64,000 bases of DNA from Janthinobacterium tructae (GTDB taxonomy: Bacteria; Pseudomonadota; Gammaproteobacteria; Burkholderiales; Burkholderiaceae_D). Below, in pieces: positions 9,604-18,259 of this stretch (position 1 is its first letter; every line of letters begins with the position of its first letter). The notes under the pieces were generated by a model. It was not told where the DNA came from, did not search any database, and saw nothing but the letters and a program-made list of their open reading frames with translations. The translations under genes and the position numbers were made by a program. The stretch is taken from NCBI RefSeq assembly GCF_006517255.1, contig NZ_CP041185.1:930001-994000 (forward strand). The letters run 5' to 3'.

Positions 9604-10059
9604 ATGAGTTTCGATTCCTTTCTGTCCAAACTGAAGACCAAAGCAAGTGAACTGAAAACGGAAGCGCTGAAGTACAAGAACAAGGATTTCCTGAATGCCG
9701 CGATGGCGGGCTCGGCCCTGATCGCCATGGCGGACGGCAGCGTCAGTGCGGAAGAGAAGCAGAAGATGGTGAAGTTTATTGAAAGCAATGATGCGCTGTC
9801 GGTGTTTACCACCACGGACGTGATCAAGGCTTTCCAGGACTATGTCGGTCAGCTGGAGTTCGACAAGGATATCGGCGAAGCCAAGGCGTATCAGGCGCTG
9901 GGCAAGATGAAGCCGAATGTGGAGGCGTCGCGCTTGCTGGTGCGCATGATTATCGCCGTCGCTTCGTCGGACGGCAATTTCGACGCCAACGAGCAGCGCG
10001 TGGCCAGCAAGATCGCGCGCGAGCTGGGCTTGACTCCGGCGGAGTTCGAGTTGCAGTAA
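9604..10059 (+). CDS. TerB-like protein (tellurite-resistance TerB family)
   Basis: 151 residues, starting at an ATG with an AGGAGAA ribosome site about 6 bases upstream. The two-part helical TerB domain is recognisable: SALIAMADGSVSAEEKQKMV in the first half and the acidic ASSDGNFDANEQRVASKIA in the second, both with the Asp-rich metal-binding-like loops of the family. TerB proteins are cytoplasmic, bind divalent metal and are linked to Ter stress-response complexes. This gene is about 3 kb from the TerY/PP2C/kinase operon at 13093, with genes of opposite strand between them, so a functional link is plausible but unproven. Confidence 0.85.
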   Translation: MSFDSFLSKLKTKASELKTEALKYKNKDFLNAAMAGSALIAMADGSVSAEEKQKMVKFIESNDALSVFTTTDVIKAFQDYVGQLEFDKDIGEAKAYQALGKMKPNVEASRLLVRMIIAVASSDGNFDANEQRVASKIARELGLTPAEFELQ

Positions 10060-10091
10060 CTTTCAAGCCAGCCGGCCACGGCTGGCCAGCC

Positions 10092-10613
10092 TTAGCTCTT
10101 GTCCCACCACGGCGGCGTGCCCGACGACCAGGGGCACGCCATTTCCACTTCGCGTATCCTGTAGCGGATCTCGATCACCTGGCCGGGGCTGAAGGGACCG
10201 CGTTTCCAGTCGCCGGAATCAAAGACGTAGCCTTTGCCCTTGATGCAAAGACTGGTTGGGTTGTTGCCGATGGGACCGGTCGAGTGCAGGGTGACGCGCA
10301 CTTCGCCGTTGGCGTCCAGCGGGGCGTCGCCACCCGTGAACAGTGGATCCGAGCCAATGTCGCAGACAGTGGTGCTGCCTATCTTGCTGCAGTGCTTGAT
10401 ATACGTTTGCTGGCGCGCATTGGCCAGGTAATCGTCATGCCGCATCGGCTTGCCGTCGTCATAGGTAAAGCGCAGGGTCACTTGCGTGGGCTCGCTGGCC
10501 GGATGGCGCGTGGTGCTGGTGCAGGCGGCGCTGACCAGGGCCAGCAATGGCCAGGCCAGCAGGCGCAGGCTACGGCGCAGCAGGCGTGCTGGAATCTTTT
10601 CAGTCTGGGACAT
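10092..10613 (-). CDS. Predicted lipoprotein, function unknown
   Basis: 173 residues beginning MSQTEKIPARLLRRSLRLLA. A basic N-region and a hydrophobic core end at a lipobox-like SAAC with Cys at about residue 31, so export and lipid attachment are likely. The mature part contains Cys pairs (HCSKIGSTTVCD, SLCIKG) that could form disulfides, and beta-rich sequence. GGAG lies just upstream of the ATG. It follows the LuxR/paralogue cluster on the same strand after a 93-base gap and could belong to the same unit. I do not recognise the family. Confidence 0.7.
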   Translation of the reverse strand: MSQTEKIPARLLRRSLRLLAWPLLALVSAACTSTTRHPASEPTQVTLRFTYDDGKPMRHDDYLANARQQTYIKHCSKIGSTTVCDIGSDPLFTGGDAPLDANGEVRVTLHSTGPIGNNPTSLCIKGKGYVFDSGDWKRGPFSPGQVIEIRYRIREVEMACPWSSGTPPWWDKS

Positions 10614-10706
10614 GGTGCTCCACGGAGAATGGCTGCGGCGGCGTCGCGCCGAAGGCGGCGATCATAGCACGCACCTATTTCCCCCCGGAGCACGCCTGCA
10701 GCAACG

Positions 10707-11144
10707 CTAGCGCGCCGCGATCGGCGGCGCCGCCACCCGTTCCAGCCGCATGCTGCCGTCGGCCACGCGCTGCGGCGGCACCATCATCACCAATTCCCCT
10801 GTCACCGTGCCGTCGCTGCGGCGGTCGATGCGCACCTTGAGCTTGCCGTCGAGGGCGACAAATACCTTGGGCGCGGCGGCGACGATGCGGTGTTCCTCGC
10901 CGTCGCCCACCTTGGCGTACAGCAAGCCGTCGTATTGGCGCAGGCGCAGGCTCTGGCCATTGGCCAGGGTGTACTCGCCCGCATATGGCTGGAAGTCTTC
11001 GCGGCTGAGGTAGCGGGGCTGGGCGGGCGGCGTGATGCGCAGCGACAGGGCCGGCACTTCGACCGTGCGTTGCGGCGGCAGCACCTGGGCCGTGGCCAGG
11101 GCGCTGGCGGCGATGACGATGATGGAAATCACGGTATTTTTCAT
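10707..11144 (-). CDS. Secreted protein, paralogue B flanking the LuxR gene
   Basis: 145 residues with a signal peptide (MKNTVISIIVIAASALATAQ). The mature part has a conserved core, PRYLSREDFQPYAGEY, then GELVMMVPPQRVADGS. The same order of motifs occurs in the protein at 12325-12768, so the two are paralogues. The EDF-YAGEY-type stretch is reminiscent of repeats found near beta-lactamase-like proteins, but I cannot assign a family. Its ATG overlaps the LuxR stop codon (ATGA), with AAAGGAG upstream, which indicates tight translational coupling to the regulator. Confidence 0.8.
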   Translation of the reverse strand: MKNTVISIIVIAASALATAQVLPPQRTVEVPALSLRITPPAQPRYLSREDFQPYAGEYTLANGQSLRLRQYDGLLYAKVGDGEEHRIVAAAPKVFVALDGKLKVRIDRRSDGTVTGELVMMVPPQRVADGSMRLERVAAPPIAAR

Positions 11145-12298
11145 GGTGAATACTCCTTTCTGGTGAATGGGCTGGCGCTCCGGTGGATCCTGGCGATCAG
11201 TTCGCCCTGGCGCGCCGTGCCCGTCTTGTCGTAGATGTGGTGCAGATGCGTCCTGACGGTGTTGATGGAGACGCCCGTATCGGCGGCGATGCGGTCGATG
11301 GCGGCGCCTTGCGCCAGCGCCTGGGCCACTTGCGCTTCGGCCTGTGTCAGTTCAAACAGCTGCTGCAGCGCAGGCACGGCGATGGCCGGCGCCTGCGGGT
11401 CGCGCGCCAGCACCAGGGCGCATGGGCGCTGGCTGGACTGGCCTTGCTGCGGCTGGAAGGGCGCCACCGTCAGGCACAGGTCGGGCGCGCCCGTGCGCGG
11501 CAGGCGCAGGGCGCTGGCCGCGGGCGCGGCGACCCGCCTGCCTTTGCCGGTGCCGATGGCTTGCCGCACGGCTTGCGCCAGTTGCGGCAGCGCGCACCAG
11601 CGGGGGCTGCCGCCAGCCGGGCAATGCAGGCTGCGTTCCAGGCCGGGACCGAACAGGGCCAGTGCGCTGGCATTCGCGTAGAGCACGTCGAGCCGGCTAT
11701 CTAGCAGCAGCACGGCCGTGTCGAGCGCATCGAGCGCCGCGCGCGTGGTGCGTGCCTGCATGCCGCTCTGGGCCAGGCGGGCGCGGATGCGCAGGGCGCG
11801 CTGCAGGTGCGGAAGCAGCGCTTGCAGTTGCGCCTGCACCAGTGGGCTGTCCGCAAACGGCCCCTGCGCGTGCTGGCGGTGCACACCCAGCAGGGCAGTT
11901 TCCCCGGGCGCCAAGGGCAAGACCGCGCCGATGACGTGGTAAAGATCATGCGGGCGGCAAAAGTCGGCATAGAATTCCGTGCGCTCGAAATCGCGCGGAC
12001 GAATGTGCTCCGCGCTGCCGTGTACCTGGCTCACGCCCAGGCGGTAAGCCAGTTTCGCCCAGATATCGTGCTGCCAGTAATACGCTTCATAGGCGCTGGT
12101 GGTCTCTTTGCCGAAGCGCCCCGCAGGATTGAGCAGCTGCGCGCCGCTGTCGCTTTGCAGTATCAGGCTGGTGTCACTGGCGCCGCCGAAGGCATCGGCC
12201 AGGTCGCGGCACAGCTGCGGCCACAGCGCATCATCGAGCGCCGCGTCATACAGGCGGGCGATCAATGCCTGCTGCGGCGCTGTCATCGGCATGTCCAT
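11141..12298 (-). CDS. LuxR-family transcriptional regulator
   Basis: 385 residues from ATG 12298 (MDMPMTAPQQALIARLYDAA). The C-terminal 60 residues are a LuxR-type helix-turn-helix (FELTQAEAQVAQALAQGA, then TGVSINTVRTHLHHIYDKTG). The N-terminal 300 residues resemble a PAS-like sensor region (VLLLDSRLDVLYANASAL); no receiver domain is seen. This architecture is common among beta- and gammaproteobacterial LuxR solos of unknown ligand. The open frame continues upstream to 12868, but that part is antisense to the preceding gene and unlike a protein. The upstream gene ends 26 bases before and the downstream gene overlaps by 4, so the three form one unit. Confidence 0.85.
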   Translation of the reverse strand: MDMPMTAPQQALIARLYDAALDDALWPQLCRDLADAFGGASDTSLILQSDSGAQLLNPAGRFGKETTSAYEAYYWQHDIWAKLAYRLGVSQVHGSAEHIRPRDFERTEFYADFCRPHDLYHVIGAVLPLAPGETALLGVHRQHAQGPFADSPLVQAQLQALLPHLQRALRIRARLAQSGMQARTTRAALDALDTAVLLLDSRLDVLYANASALALFGPGLERSLHCPAGGSPRWCALPQLAQAVRQAIGTGKGRRVAAPAASALRLPRTGAPDLCLTVAPFQPQQGQSSQRPCALVLARDPQAPAIAVPALQQLFELTQAEAQVAQALAQGAAIDRIAADTGVSINTVRTHLHHIYDKTGTARQGELIARIHRSASPFTRKEYSP

Positions 12299-12324
12299 GG
12301 CGTCCGCCAGCTCGTGCCACGCGA

Positions 12325-12768
12325 TCAGCGGCCTGGAAAGCCCAGCGTGGCCAGATGCTCGCCCTGCGCGCTGCCATCGGCCAACTGGCGTGCCGGCACC
12401 ACCATCACCAGTTCGCCGCCCACGCTGCCATCGTCGTGATGGTCGATGCGTACCTTCAGTTGGCGATCCAGCGCGACGAAGGCATTGCGGCTGGTGGCGA
12501 CGATGCGGTGTTCGGGCTGGTTGCCGATGCGCGCATACATGATGGTGCCGGCGCGGCGCAGCTGCAGGGTGTCGCCATTCGACAGGTCGTAGGCGCCCGC
12601 GAATTTCTGGAAGTCTTCGCGCAGCATGTAACGTGGCTGGTCCGGAACGTCGATGCGCAGCGAGTGCGCCGCCACGTCCACGGTCTTGTCTTGCGGCAGG
12701 GTTTGCGCACTCGCCGCAAGGCAGGTGGCTGACAGGCCCAGCAATGTGCTCAGGATGATGGTTTTCAT
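12325..12768 (-). CDS. Secreted protein, paralogue A flanking the LuxR gene
   Basis: 147 residues with a signal peptide (MKTIILSTLLGLSATCLAAS, cleavage probably after ASA). The mature core PRYMLREDFQKFAGAYDLSN and the later GELVMVVPARQLADGS align with the protein at 10707-11144. It is the first gene of a unit that continues into the LuxR regulator. The LuxR frame starts 26 bases after its stop. Role unknown; the arrangement suggests the regulator and the two exported proteins act in one pathway. Confidence 0.8.
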   Translation of the reverse strand: MKTIILSTLLGLSATCLAASAQTLPQDKTVDVAAHSLRIDVPDQPRYMLREDFQKFAGAYDLSNGDTLQLRRAGTIMYARIGNQPEHRIVATSRNAFVALDRQLKVRIDHHDDGSVGGELVMVVPARQLADGSAQGEHLATLGFPGR

Positions 12769-13092
12769 GATGTCGTCCCTCGATGGTTGAGTGCCCCTGG
12801 CGTGGCGCCCGGTCGGGCTGGCGTGAGGCTGAAGCCAGTCTAGGCAAGGGTGCTGCGCGGCGCATCATTCATCCGAATGAGATGGGGATTGATATTTTGC
12901 GGGGTGCGGCTATCAGGCATGGCCCCAAGGCCATCCGGGCATTCATCAAGTCAGGCCCGATTCTGGCGTCAGGCAAAATCGACCAGGGCGCCGCGTCAGC
13001 AAAAATCTTTCATCAACGCAATCTCGCGCGGCATGTCGCGGCGCGTGATGTAAGATTCGCACTATGTCCGATTTCACATTTTCCGATTGCCC
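12769..13092. other. Divergent control region between the LuxR unit and the TerY operon
   Basis: This 324-base gap separates the minus-strand LuxR/paralogue unit from the plus-strand TerY operon. It contains the palindrome TCATTC-ATCC-GAATGA at 12865-12880, a possible operator for either side. No convincing sigma-70 promoter pair or RNA gene was found. Open frames crossing it have no family resemblance. Confidence 0.5.
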
Positions 13093-13776
13093 ATGAGTTC
13101 AATAATGATTCCCGACGTCGCCCTGGTCGACAATACCGAACAACGCACGCCGCTGGTGCTGGTGCTGGACTGTTCCGGCAGCATGGATGGCGAACCCGTC
13201 TCGCTGCTCAACGAAGGCCTGGCCTTGCTGGAACAGGAACTCAAGTCCGACGTGATCGCCGCCAAGCGCGTGCGCATCCTGGTGATTCAATATGGCGCCC
13301 ACGATGAAGCCGTGGTCGCCAGCAACTGGTGCGACGCGATGGATTTCACGTCGCCCCGCCTTGAGGCGAACGGCACCACGCCGACCGGCGCGGCCGTGGA
13401 ACTGGCGCTGGCGGAAATCGAGCAGGAAAAGCAGCGCTTCCGCGCCGCTGGCGTGGCGTACACGCGGCCATGGCTGTTTTTGATGTCGGACGGCGAGCCG
13501 ACGGACCAATGGCAGCACGGCGCCGAACAGGCGCGCGCGGCCGAGCAGGGCAATAAAGTGGCGATCTTCCCCATCGCCGTGGGCGACCATGCGAATATCG
13601 ATACGCTGGGGCAGTTTTCCAGCCGTGGCGAGCGCGGCGTGAAGCAGCTGAAAGGCTTGCAGTTCCGCGAATTGTTCCTGTGGCTGAGCGCCAGCATGCA
13701 GGTGGTGTCGCAGTCGCGTCCCGGCGCGCAGGCGCAGCTGGCCTCGACGGACGGCTGGTCTGTCGTCAATACGTGA
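13093..13776 (+). CDS. TerY-type von Willebrand factor A protein
   Basis: 227 residues from ATG 13093; a second ATG 12 bases later is also possible. A VWA domain fills the protein: the MIDAS motif DCSGS starts at residue 26 (LVLDCSGSMDGEPV), the threonine loop is in TTPTGAAVELAL, and the third metal residue is in MSDGEPTDQW. The family, called TerY or YfbK-like, is cytoplasmic and metal-binding. In known TerY-P triads it occurs with a PP2C phosphatase and a Ser/Thr kinase, exactly as here, where the phosphatase starts 14 bases downstream. It probably acts as a scaffold or substrate of the kinase/phosphatase pair. Confidence 0.9.
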   Translation: MSSIMIPDVALVDNTEQRTPLVLVLDCSGSMDGEPVSLLNEGLALLEQELKSDVIAAKRVRILVIQYGAHDEAVVASNWCDAMDFTSPRLEANGTTPTGAAVELALAEIEQEKQRFRAAGVAYTRPWLFLMSDGEPTDQWQHGAEQARAAEQGNKVAIFPIAVGDHANIDTLGQFSSRGERGVKQLKGLQFRELFLWLSASMQVVSQSRPGAQAQLASTDGWSVVNT

Positions 13777-13790
13777 AAGCCCGCTGATCC

Positions 13791-14549
13791 ATGACTGCGG
13801 TAAAGGATACCTGGCGCGTGTTTGGCGCCTCCGTCACGGGCAAGGCGCACCTGGATAAAGCCATCCCTTGCCAGGATGCGCACGCGCACGCCGTAGTCAG
13901 TGGCGTGCTGGTGGCCATCGTTTGCGATGGGGCCGGTTCGGCCAGGCTCAGCGAGCAGGGCGCACAGTTTGTTGCCGCACAAAGCGTGCAGGCGCTGGCC
14001 GGCCGCCTGGAGCAGGGCGCCACCGTGCAGGACTTGCACGACGGCGCGCTGGCGGGCACGCTGGCGCAGATCCGCGCCGCGCTGGACGACATCGCCCGCG
14101 CCGCCAACGCCAGCTTGGACGACTACGCTTCTACTGTGGTGGGCGTGGTCATGGGGCAAGATGCCGGCTTCTTTTTCCACCTGGGCGACGGCCTGGGCGT
14201 GGCGCAGCTGGCCGACGGTAGCGAGCTGATCTCGCTGCCCGCGAATGGCGAATACGCCAACGAAACCTATTTTCTGTCGGGCGAGCGCTGGCGCGAACAG
14301 TTGCGCCTGTTGCCGATTCCCCAGTCCGTGCGCGGCGTGGTGCTGATGTCGGACGGCTGCATGCCCTTTGCCATGAGCAAGAACAATGCAGCCTTGTACG
14401 CGCCCTTCATGGATGCCGTGCAAGGCTATCTGCGCACGGTCGAGAGCGTGGAGCTGGGCAATGCGGCGCTGGCATCCACCCTGGCCGACCCGCGCACGCA
14501 CCAGATCACGGGCGATGACAAGACCCTGCTGCTGGCCTTGCGCGCATGA
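13791..14549 (+). CDS. PP2C-like serine/threonine phosphatase (TerY-P triad)
   Basis: 252 residues. PP2C metal-binding motifs are visible: IPCQDAHAHA near the N-terminus, VAIVCDGAGSARLSEQGA, the HLGDG strand (FFFHLGDGLGVA), LMSDGCMP and the terminal TGDDKTLLLALRA. This is the compact PP2C type found with TerY. It should remove phosphate from Ser/Thr residues, probably reversing the neighbouring kinase. Its stop overlaps the kinase start by 4 bases (ATGA), so the two are translationally coupled. Confidence 0.9.
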   Translation: MTAVKDTWRVFGASVTGKAHLDKAIPCQDAHAHAVVSGVLVAIVCDGAGSARLSEQGAQFVAAQSVQALAGRLEQGATVQDLHDGALAGTLAQIRAALDDIARAANASLDDYASTVVGVVMGQDAGFFFHLGDGLGVAQLADGSELISLPANGEYANETYFLSGERWREQLRLLPIPQSVRGVVLMSDGCMPFAMSKNNAALYAPFMDAVQGYLRTVESVELGNAALASTLADPRTHQITGDDKTLLLALRA

Positions 14550-16903
14550 GCCGGAAGCAAGGCGTGACGCCGGGCCTGAGTCCGGGCGGCAAGATCTGGC
14601 TGGATAAAGTCCGGACGCTGGTGCTGGGAAAACTGATTAAAAGCGGCGGCGCGGGCAGCGTGTATCTGCTGCCCGGCGCGCCCGCGCAGGTCGCCAAGCT
14701 GTACCACCCGCACCTGGACCGGGCCGCCAACCGGCGCAAGCTCGAAGCGATGCTGGAATTGTCGCCCGAGTTGCCCGATCAAGTGGAAAACGGCAAGCGC
14801 TACGTGCAGATTGCCTGGCCGCAAGCGGCCGTGTTCGACGGGCAGGGCGGCTTCGCGGGCTTCGTCATGCCCCTGCTGGACATGGCGCAGACGGCCGAGC
14901 TGGAACAGATCATGCAGGAGCGGCAGGCGCGCGCGGCCGGCTTGCCCACGGGGCTCGGTCCCAAGCTGACCCTGGCCGCCAACCTGGCCGCCGTCATCGA
15001 TGCGCTGCATCAGCAGCAGCATTACGTGGTCGACCTGAAACCAGTGAACTTGCGCTTTTATCGCGATTCGCTGTACATCGCCATGCTCGATTGCGACGGC
15101 TTCAGCATCCAGGGCCATGCGGAGCGTTTTCCTGCCGAGCAATTCACGGCCGACTACCTGGCGCCGGAATTCCAGCGCAAGGGCATGCCGGCGGGCACGG
15201 AAATGGCGCAAGACCGTTTTGCGCTGGCCGTCGTCATCTTCCAATTGCTCAACTTCGGCATCCACCCGTACAGCGGGCGGCCCGGCAATGTCCAAGTGGC
15301 GACCGATATTCCCGGGCGCATCCGCGACGGCTGCTATGCGTATGGCGTCAAACGCCACAAGCAGCTGGCGCCGAACGCCACCAGCGGCCATGCGCTGATG
15401 CCGCCCGAACTGCGCGCCATGTTCGACCGCGCGTTTTCTCCATCCCCCAAACCGCAGCGGCCGTCGGCGGCGGACTGGGCGCAGTTGCTGCGCGCTTATG
15501 CACAGCGCAGCGGCGGCAAGCTGGTCGTTTGCGCCGTGAATCCCGAACACCAGCATTTTGCCGGCCATGGTTGCGCCGCCTGCGCGCGCGACAAGGTCAT
15601 CGTCGCGGCCGGGCAAGCGTCCGTGCAGGCGCAGCAGATGCAGCTGCAACAGCAATCGTTGCCGCAGCAGCGCAGCGCGCGCCGCACGCACCATACGGCG
15701 CCGGGGCAGGCGCCGGTCGCCATTCCCGCCGCCAATGCGGCCGGAAACACTGGCGGCGGCATCACCGGCAAGGGCTGGGCCGTGGTGGTGCTGCTGATCG
15801 TCCTGTTCCTGATCGGCTTTACGGCCTGGACCTCGTCGCCCGATGAAGCCAAGGCCAAGGCTGAGATGCAGGCGCAAGCCGAGCAGGCGGCTGGCCTGGA
15901 AGTGTTTCGCTGGCGCACGCGCAAGGCGGCCGGTTTCCAGCCGTCCGATGCGCGCAAGGCTGTGCGCAGCCTGTCGCAAGCGATCAGCAAGGGCGACGAT
16001 GACGCCGTCACGCGCGGCTTGCAGCTGTTGTACCGTTCCGGCCAGGAAAAGCCGTCCGGCTACGGCGTCGACCGCACGCAGGCGCAGCTGCGCGCCTCGT
16101 TGCTGGAGGGCCTGGGCTGGGTGCCCGGCTATGAGCCGGGGCTGGTCGCAACCTATCTTGACCTGCTACAAGCGAACCCGCGCGACCATCTGGTGGCGGC
16201 GGCCATGGGCCGCATGCATCTGAGCCTGAACGAACCGCAGGCGGCGCGCCAGTACTTCGAGCAAGCCGTGTGGGCGCACCCGACGGATGGCACGGCCTGG
16301 CTGGGCATCGCGGCTGCGGCGCAGCTGCGTGGTGGCGACGAACGCGATGCCGTCAACCTGGTGGCGCTGGCGCAACTGACGGCTTACCGCTACGCCGTCG
16401 AGCATGCCTTGCCGGCCGAACCGGGGCAGCCGGCCGACAATGGCGTCGCGCGCATGACGCAGCGCATGGATCTGAACGCCAAGGTGCTGCGCCTGGCGCA
16501 GCCGGGCGCTTACCAGAAGCGCTGGGACAAGGTGCTGGCCGAGGGCGCGCTGCTGGCGGCCAAACTGAAGGCCATGCCGCCCTTGCGGGACCAGGTCGGC
16601 GGCGTACAGCGCGAGACGATGACGACGGTTGCGTATGGCGTGCTGGACGAGAAGCATGCAAGGGGTGAAAACCGCCTGACCCTGACCATCGCGGCAGATG
16701 GCAGCCTCAGCTATGCGGCGGCCGAGTTGCCGATGGAGCCGATGCTCAACAAGGTGCTGCTCGATAGCGTGAAGCGCTGGACCTACCTGCCGGCCGTGCA
16801 GCACGGTCAATTGCGCGATGCCGAGGTGGTGGTGCTGGTGCGCTACCGCGATGGCCGGGTCAGCTTCGTGCCGGGCGGCGTGGCCGCCACGACGGAAAAT
16901 TAA
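14546..16903 (+). CDS. Membrane-anchored Ser/Thr protein kinase with TPR-like and TonB-like C-terminal regions
   Basis: 785 residues. The kinase domain (about 20-310) has a glycine-rich loop (KLIKSGGAGSVYLL), a likely ATP Lys in VAKLYHP and the catalytic loop VVDLKPVNLRF. There the usual HRD is VVD but Asp, Lys and Asn remain. The metal loop reads LDCDGFSI instead of DFG. These variants are typical of TerY-linked kinases. A proline/glutamine-rich linker leads to one transmembrane helix (about 408-432, AVVVLLIVLFLIGFTAW). A helical TPR-like region follows (about 465-640). The last 100 residues (VLLDSVKRWTYLPAV, VVVLVRYRDGRVSF) resemble a TonB C-terminal fold. The kinase would be cytoplasmic and the C-terminal part periplasmic, facing the secreted MORN proteins encoded next. 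Confidence 0.85.
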   Translation: MSRKQGVTPGLSPGGKIWLDKVRTLVLGKLIKSGGAGSVYLLPGAPAQVAKLYHPHLDRAANRRKLEAMLELSPELPDQVENGKRYVQIAWPQAAVFDGQGGFAGFVMPLLDMAQTAELEQIMQERQARAAGLPTGLGPKLTLAANLAAVIDALHQQQHYVVDLKPVNLRFYRDSLYIAMLDCDGFSIQGHAERFPAEQFTADYLAPEFQRKGMPAGTEMAQDRFALAVVIFQLLNFGIHPYSGRPGNVQVATDIPGRIRDGCYAYGVKRHKQLAPNATSGHALMPPELRAMFDRAFSPSPKPQRPSAADWAQLLRAYAQRSGGKLVVCAVNPEHQHFAGHGCAACARDKVIVAAGQASVQAQQMQLQQQSLPQQRSARRTHHTAPGQAPVAIPAANAAGNTGGGITGKGWAVVVLLIVLFLIGFTAWTSSPDEAKAKAEMQAQAEQAAGLEVFRWRTRKAAGFQPSDARKAVRSLSQAISKGDDDAVTRGLQLLYRSGQEKPSGYGVDRTQAQLRASLLEGLGWVPGYEPGLVATYLDLLQANPRDHLVAAAMGRMHLSLNEPQAARQYFEQAVWAHPTDGTAWLGIAAAAQLRGGDERDAVNLVALAQLTAYRYAVEHALPAEPGQPADNGVARMTQRMDLNAKVLRLAQPGAYQKRWDKVLAEGALLAAKLKAMPPLRDQVGGVQRETMTTVAYGVLDEKHARGENRLTLTIAADGSLSYAAAELPMEPMLNKVLLDSVKRWTYLPAVQHGQLRDAEVVVLVRYRDGRVSFVPGGVAATTEN

Positions 16904-16912
16904 AGGAATAGC

Positions 16913-18259
16913 ATGAAAATCAAGACCCTATGCGCCGTGCTGGGCGCCTGCTTGCTGAGCCCAGGCATGGCGCAGGCGGACATCGTGCAGCGCCTGGTAG
17001 TGACAGCCATGGCGGCCGAGCCAGATAGCGAAGGCGGCGATGTGTTCAGTATTGCGGGCACGACGGCCTGCGGCGGCAAGCAGATACGCATGGATGCCCG
17101 CTCGGTGAACCTGGACGACGCGCCATACGACGCGCTGAAAGCCGGGCTGGCCAAGCAGATCCGCAGCAAGACGCCGATGCTCATCACCCTGAAAAAATGC
17201 CCGGACGATGCGAGCGTGCCCATCGTGCGCCACATCGCCGCCTGCACGCCAGCCACCTGCACCGATGGCCGGGCGCGGCTGTACCTGCACGAACGTTTCT
17301 TCCCCATCGAGCAAGAAAAAGCACCGAATGTGCTGCTGTTGCCCTTGCCGAAAGGCAAGCCGCCTGGCACATGGAAGGTGGATATTGTCAGCGTGGCCGG
17401 CGACAAGCTGCGCCTGTCCGGGCACGTCAACAAGGCCGATTATGCCTCCGGTGAGCTGGTGGGCGGCTATGTCACGTATTACCCGAACGGCAAGATCGAG
17501 AAACAGGTGGCGCAGGATGGGCAGGGCCGGCAGGATGGCGCCACCAGCCTGTATCGTGCCGATGGCAGCCTGGAATCGCGTGGCAACTGGCGTCACGGTT
17601 TGCCGGAAGGCACGCACCAGCAATATCACGCCACGGGCAAGCTGCGCGAGGCCAGCGTGTACCGCGAGGGCAAGCGCGTGGACGGTCCCGTGCAGACGTT
17701 TGACGCAAATGGCAAGCTGAGCACCAGTTTTGTGCTGCGCGATGGACGCATGGAAGGCGAGCTGCTCGCGTATTTCCCGGATGGAAAAGTAGCGGGCCGC
17801 ACGCAAGTGAGCAAGGGCAAGTTCAATGGCAGCAGCGCCGAGTACTATCCCGATGGCGCCGTGCGCGCCAGCATGACGCTGGTCAACGACCTGCCGGTCG
17901 GGGAAGCGCTGGAGTTCTATCCGGACGGCAAGGTGCAAAGCCGCCAGCAGTATGGCGACAAAGGCGGGCTGCTGAGTATCCAGCGCTACAGCCCGCAGGG
18001 CGTGCTGGTGCTGGAGCGACGCTGGGATGCGCAATGGCGCGAGCAGGGCACGTCGCGCTCGTGGTACGAAAGCGGCAAGCCCGAGCAGGCCATCGACTAC
18101 GTGAACGACCGGCGCGACGGCTGGAGCCGCAGCTGGCGCGAGGATGGCAGCCTGAAGAATGAATGCCGGTATGTGGCCGGCAAGGCACAGGGCGACTGCG
18201 GCGAAGCGCCGCCAGCGCCGGAACTGCAGCGCAAGGAGCAGGCATGGCGGGCACTTTGA
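16913..18259 (+). CDS. Secreted MORN-repeat protein, copy 1
   Basis: 448 residues with a signal peptide (MKIKTLCAVLGACLLSPGMA, cleavage after AQA). Residues about 22-160 form an N-terminal domain with conserved cysteines (TTACGGKQIR, KKCPDD, ACTPATC). From about 175 there are roughly ten MORN_2-type repeats of about 23 residues, each with a Y/F-PDG-K core (YYPNGKIEK, FPDGKVAG, YPDGKVQS). This is the repeat type also found in proteins annotated as YwqK-like antitoxins. It starts 9 bases after the kinase stop, with AAAGGAATA as ribosome site, so it belongs to the TerY operon. It is probably periplasmic or surface-exposed. The binding partner is unknown. Confidence 0.85.
   Translation: MKIKTLCAVLGACLLSPGMAQADIVQRLVVTAMAAEPDSEGGDVFSIAGTTACGGKQIRMDARSVNLDDAPYDALKAGLAKQIRSKTPMLITLKKCPDDASVPIVRHIAACTPATCTDGRARLYLHERFFPIEQEKAPNVLLLPLPKGKPPGTWKVDIVSVAGDKLRLSGHVNKADYASGELVGGYVTYYPNGKIEKQVAQDGQGRQDGATSLYRADGSLESRGNWRHGLPEGTHQQYHATGKLREASVYREGKRVDGPVQTFDANGKLSTSFVLRDGRMEGELLAYFPDGKVAGRTQVSKGKFNGSSAEYYPDGAVRASMTLVNDLPVGEALEFYPDGKVQSRQQYGDKGGLLSIQRYSPQGVLVLERRWDAQWREQGTSRSWYESGKPEQAIDYVNDRRDGWSRSWREDGSLKNECRYVAGKAQGDCGEAPPAPELQRKEQAWRAL

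Noticed and set aside
14426..15979. 517-residue minus-strand frame opposite the kinase
   Set aside because: Antisense of a gene with clear kinase motifs; no signature of its own.
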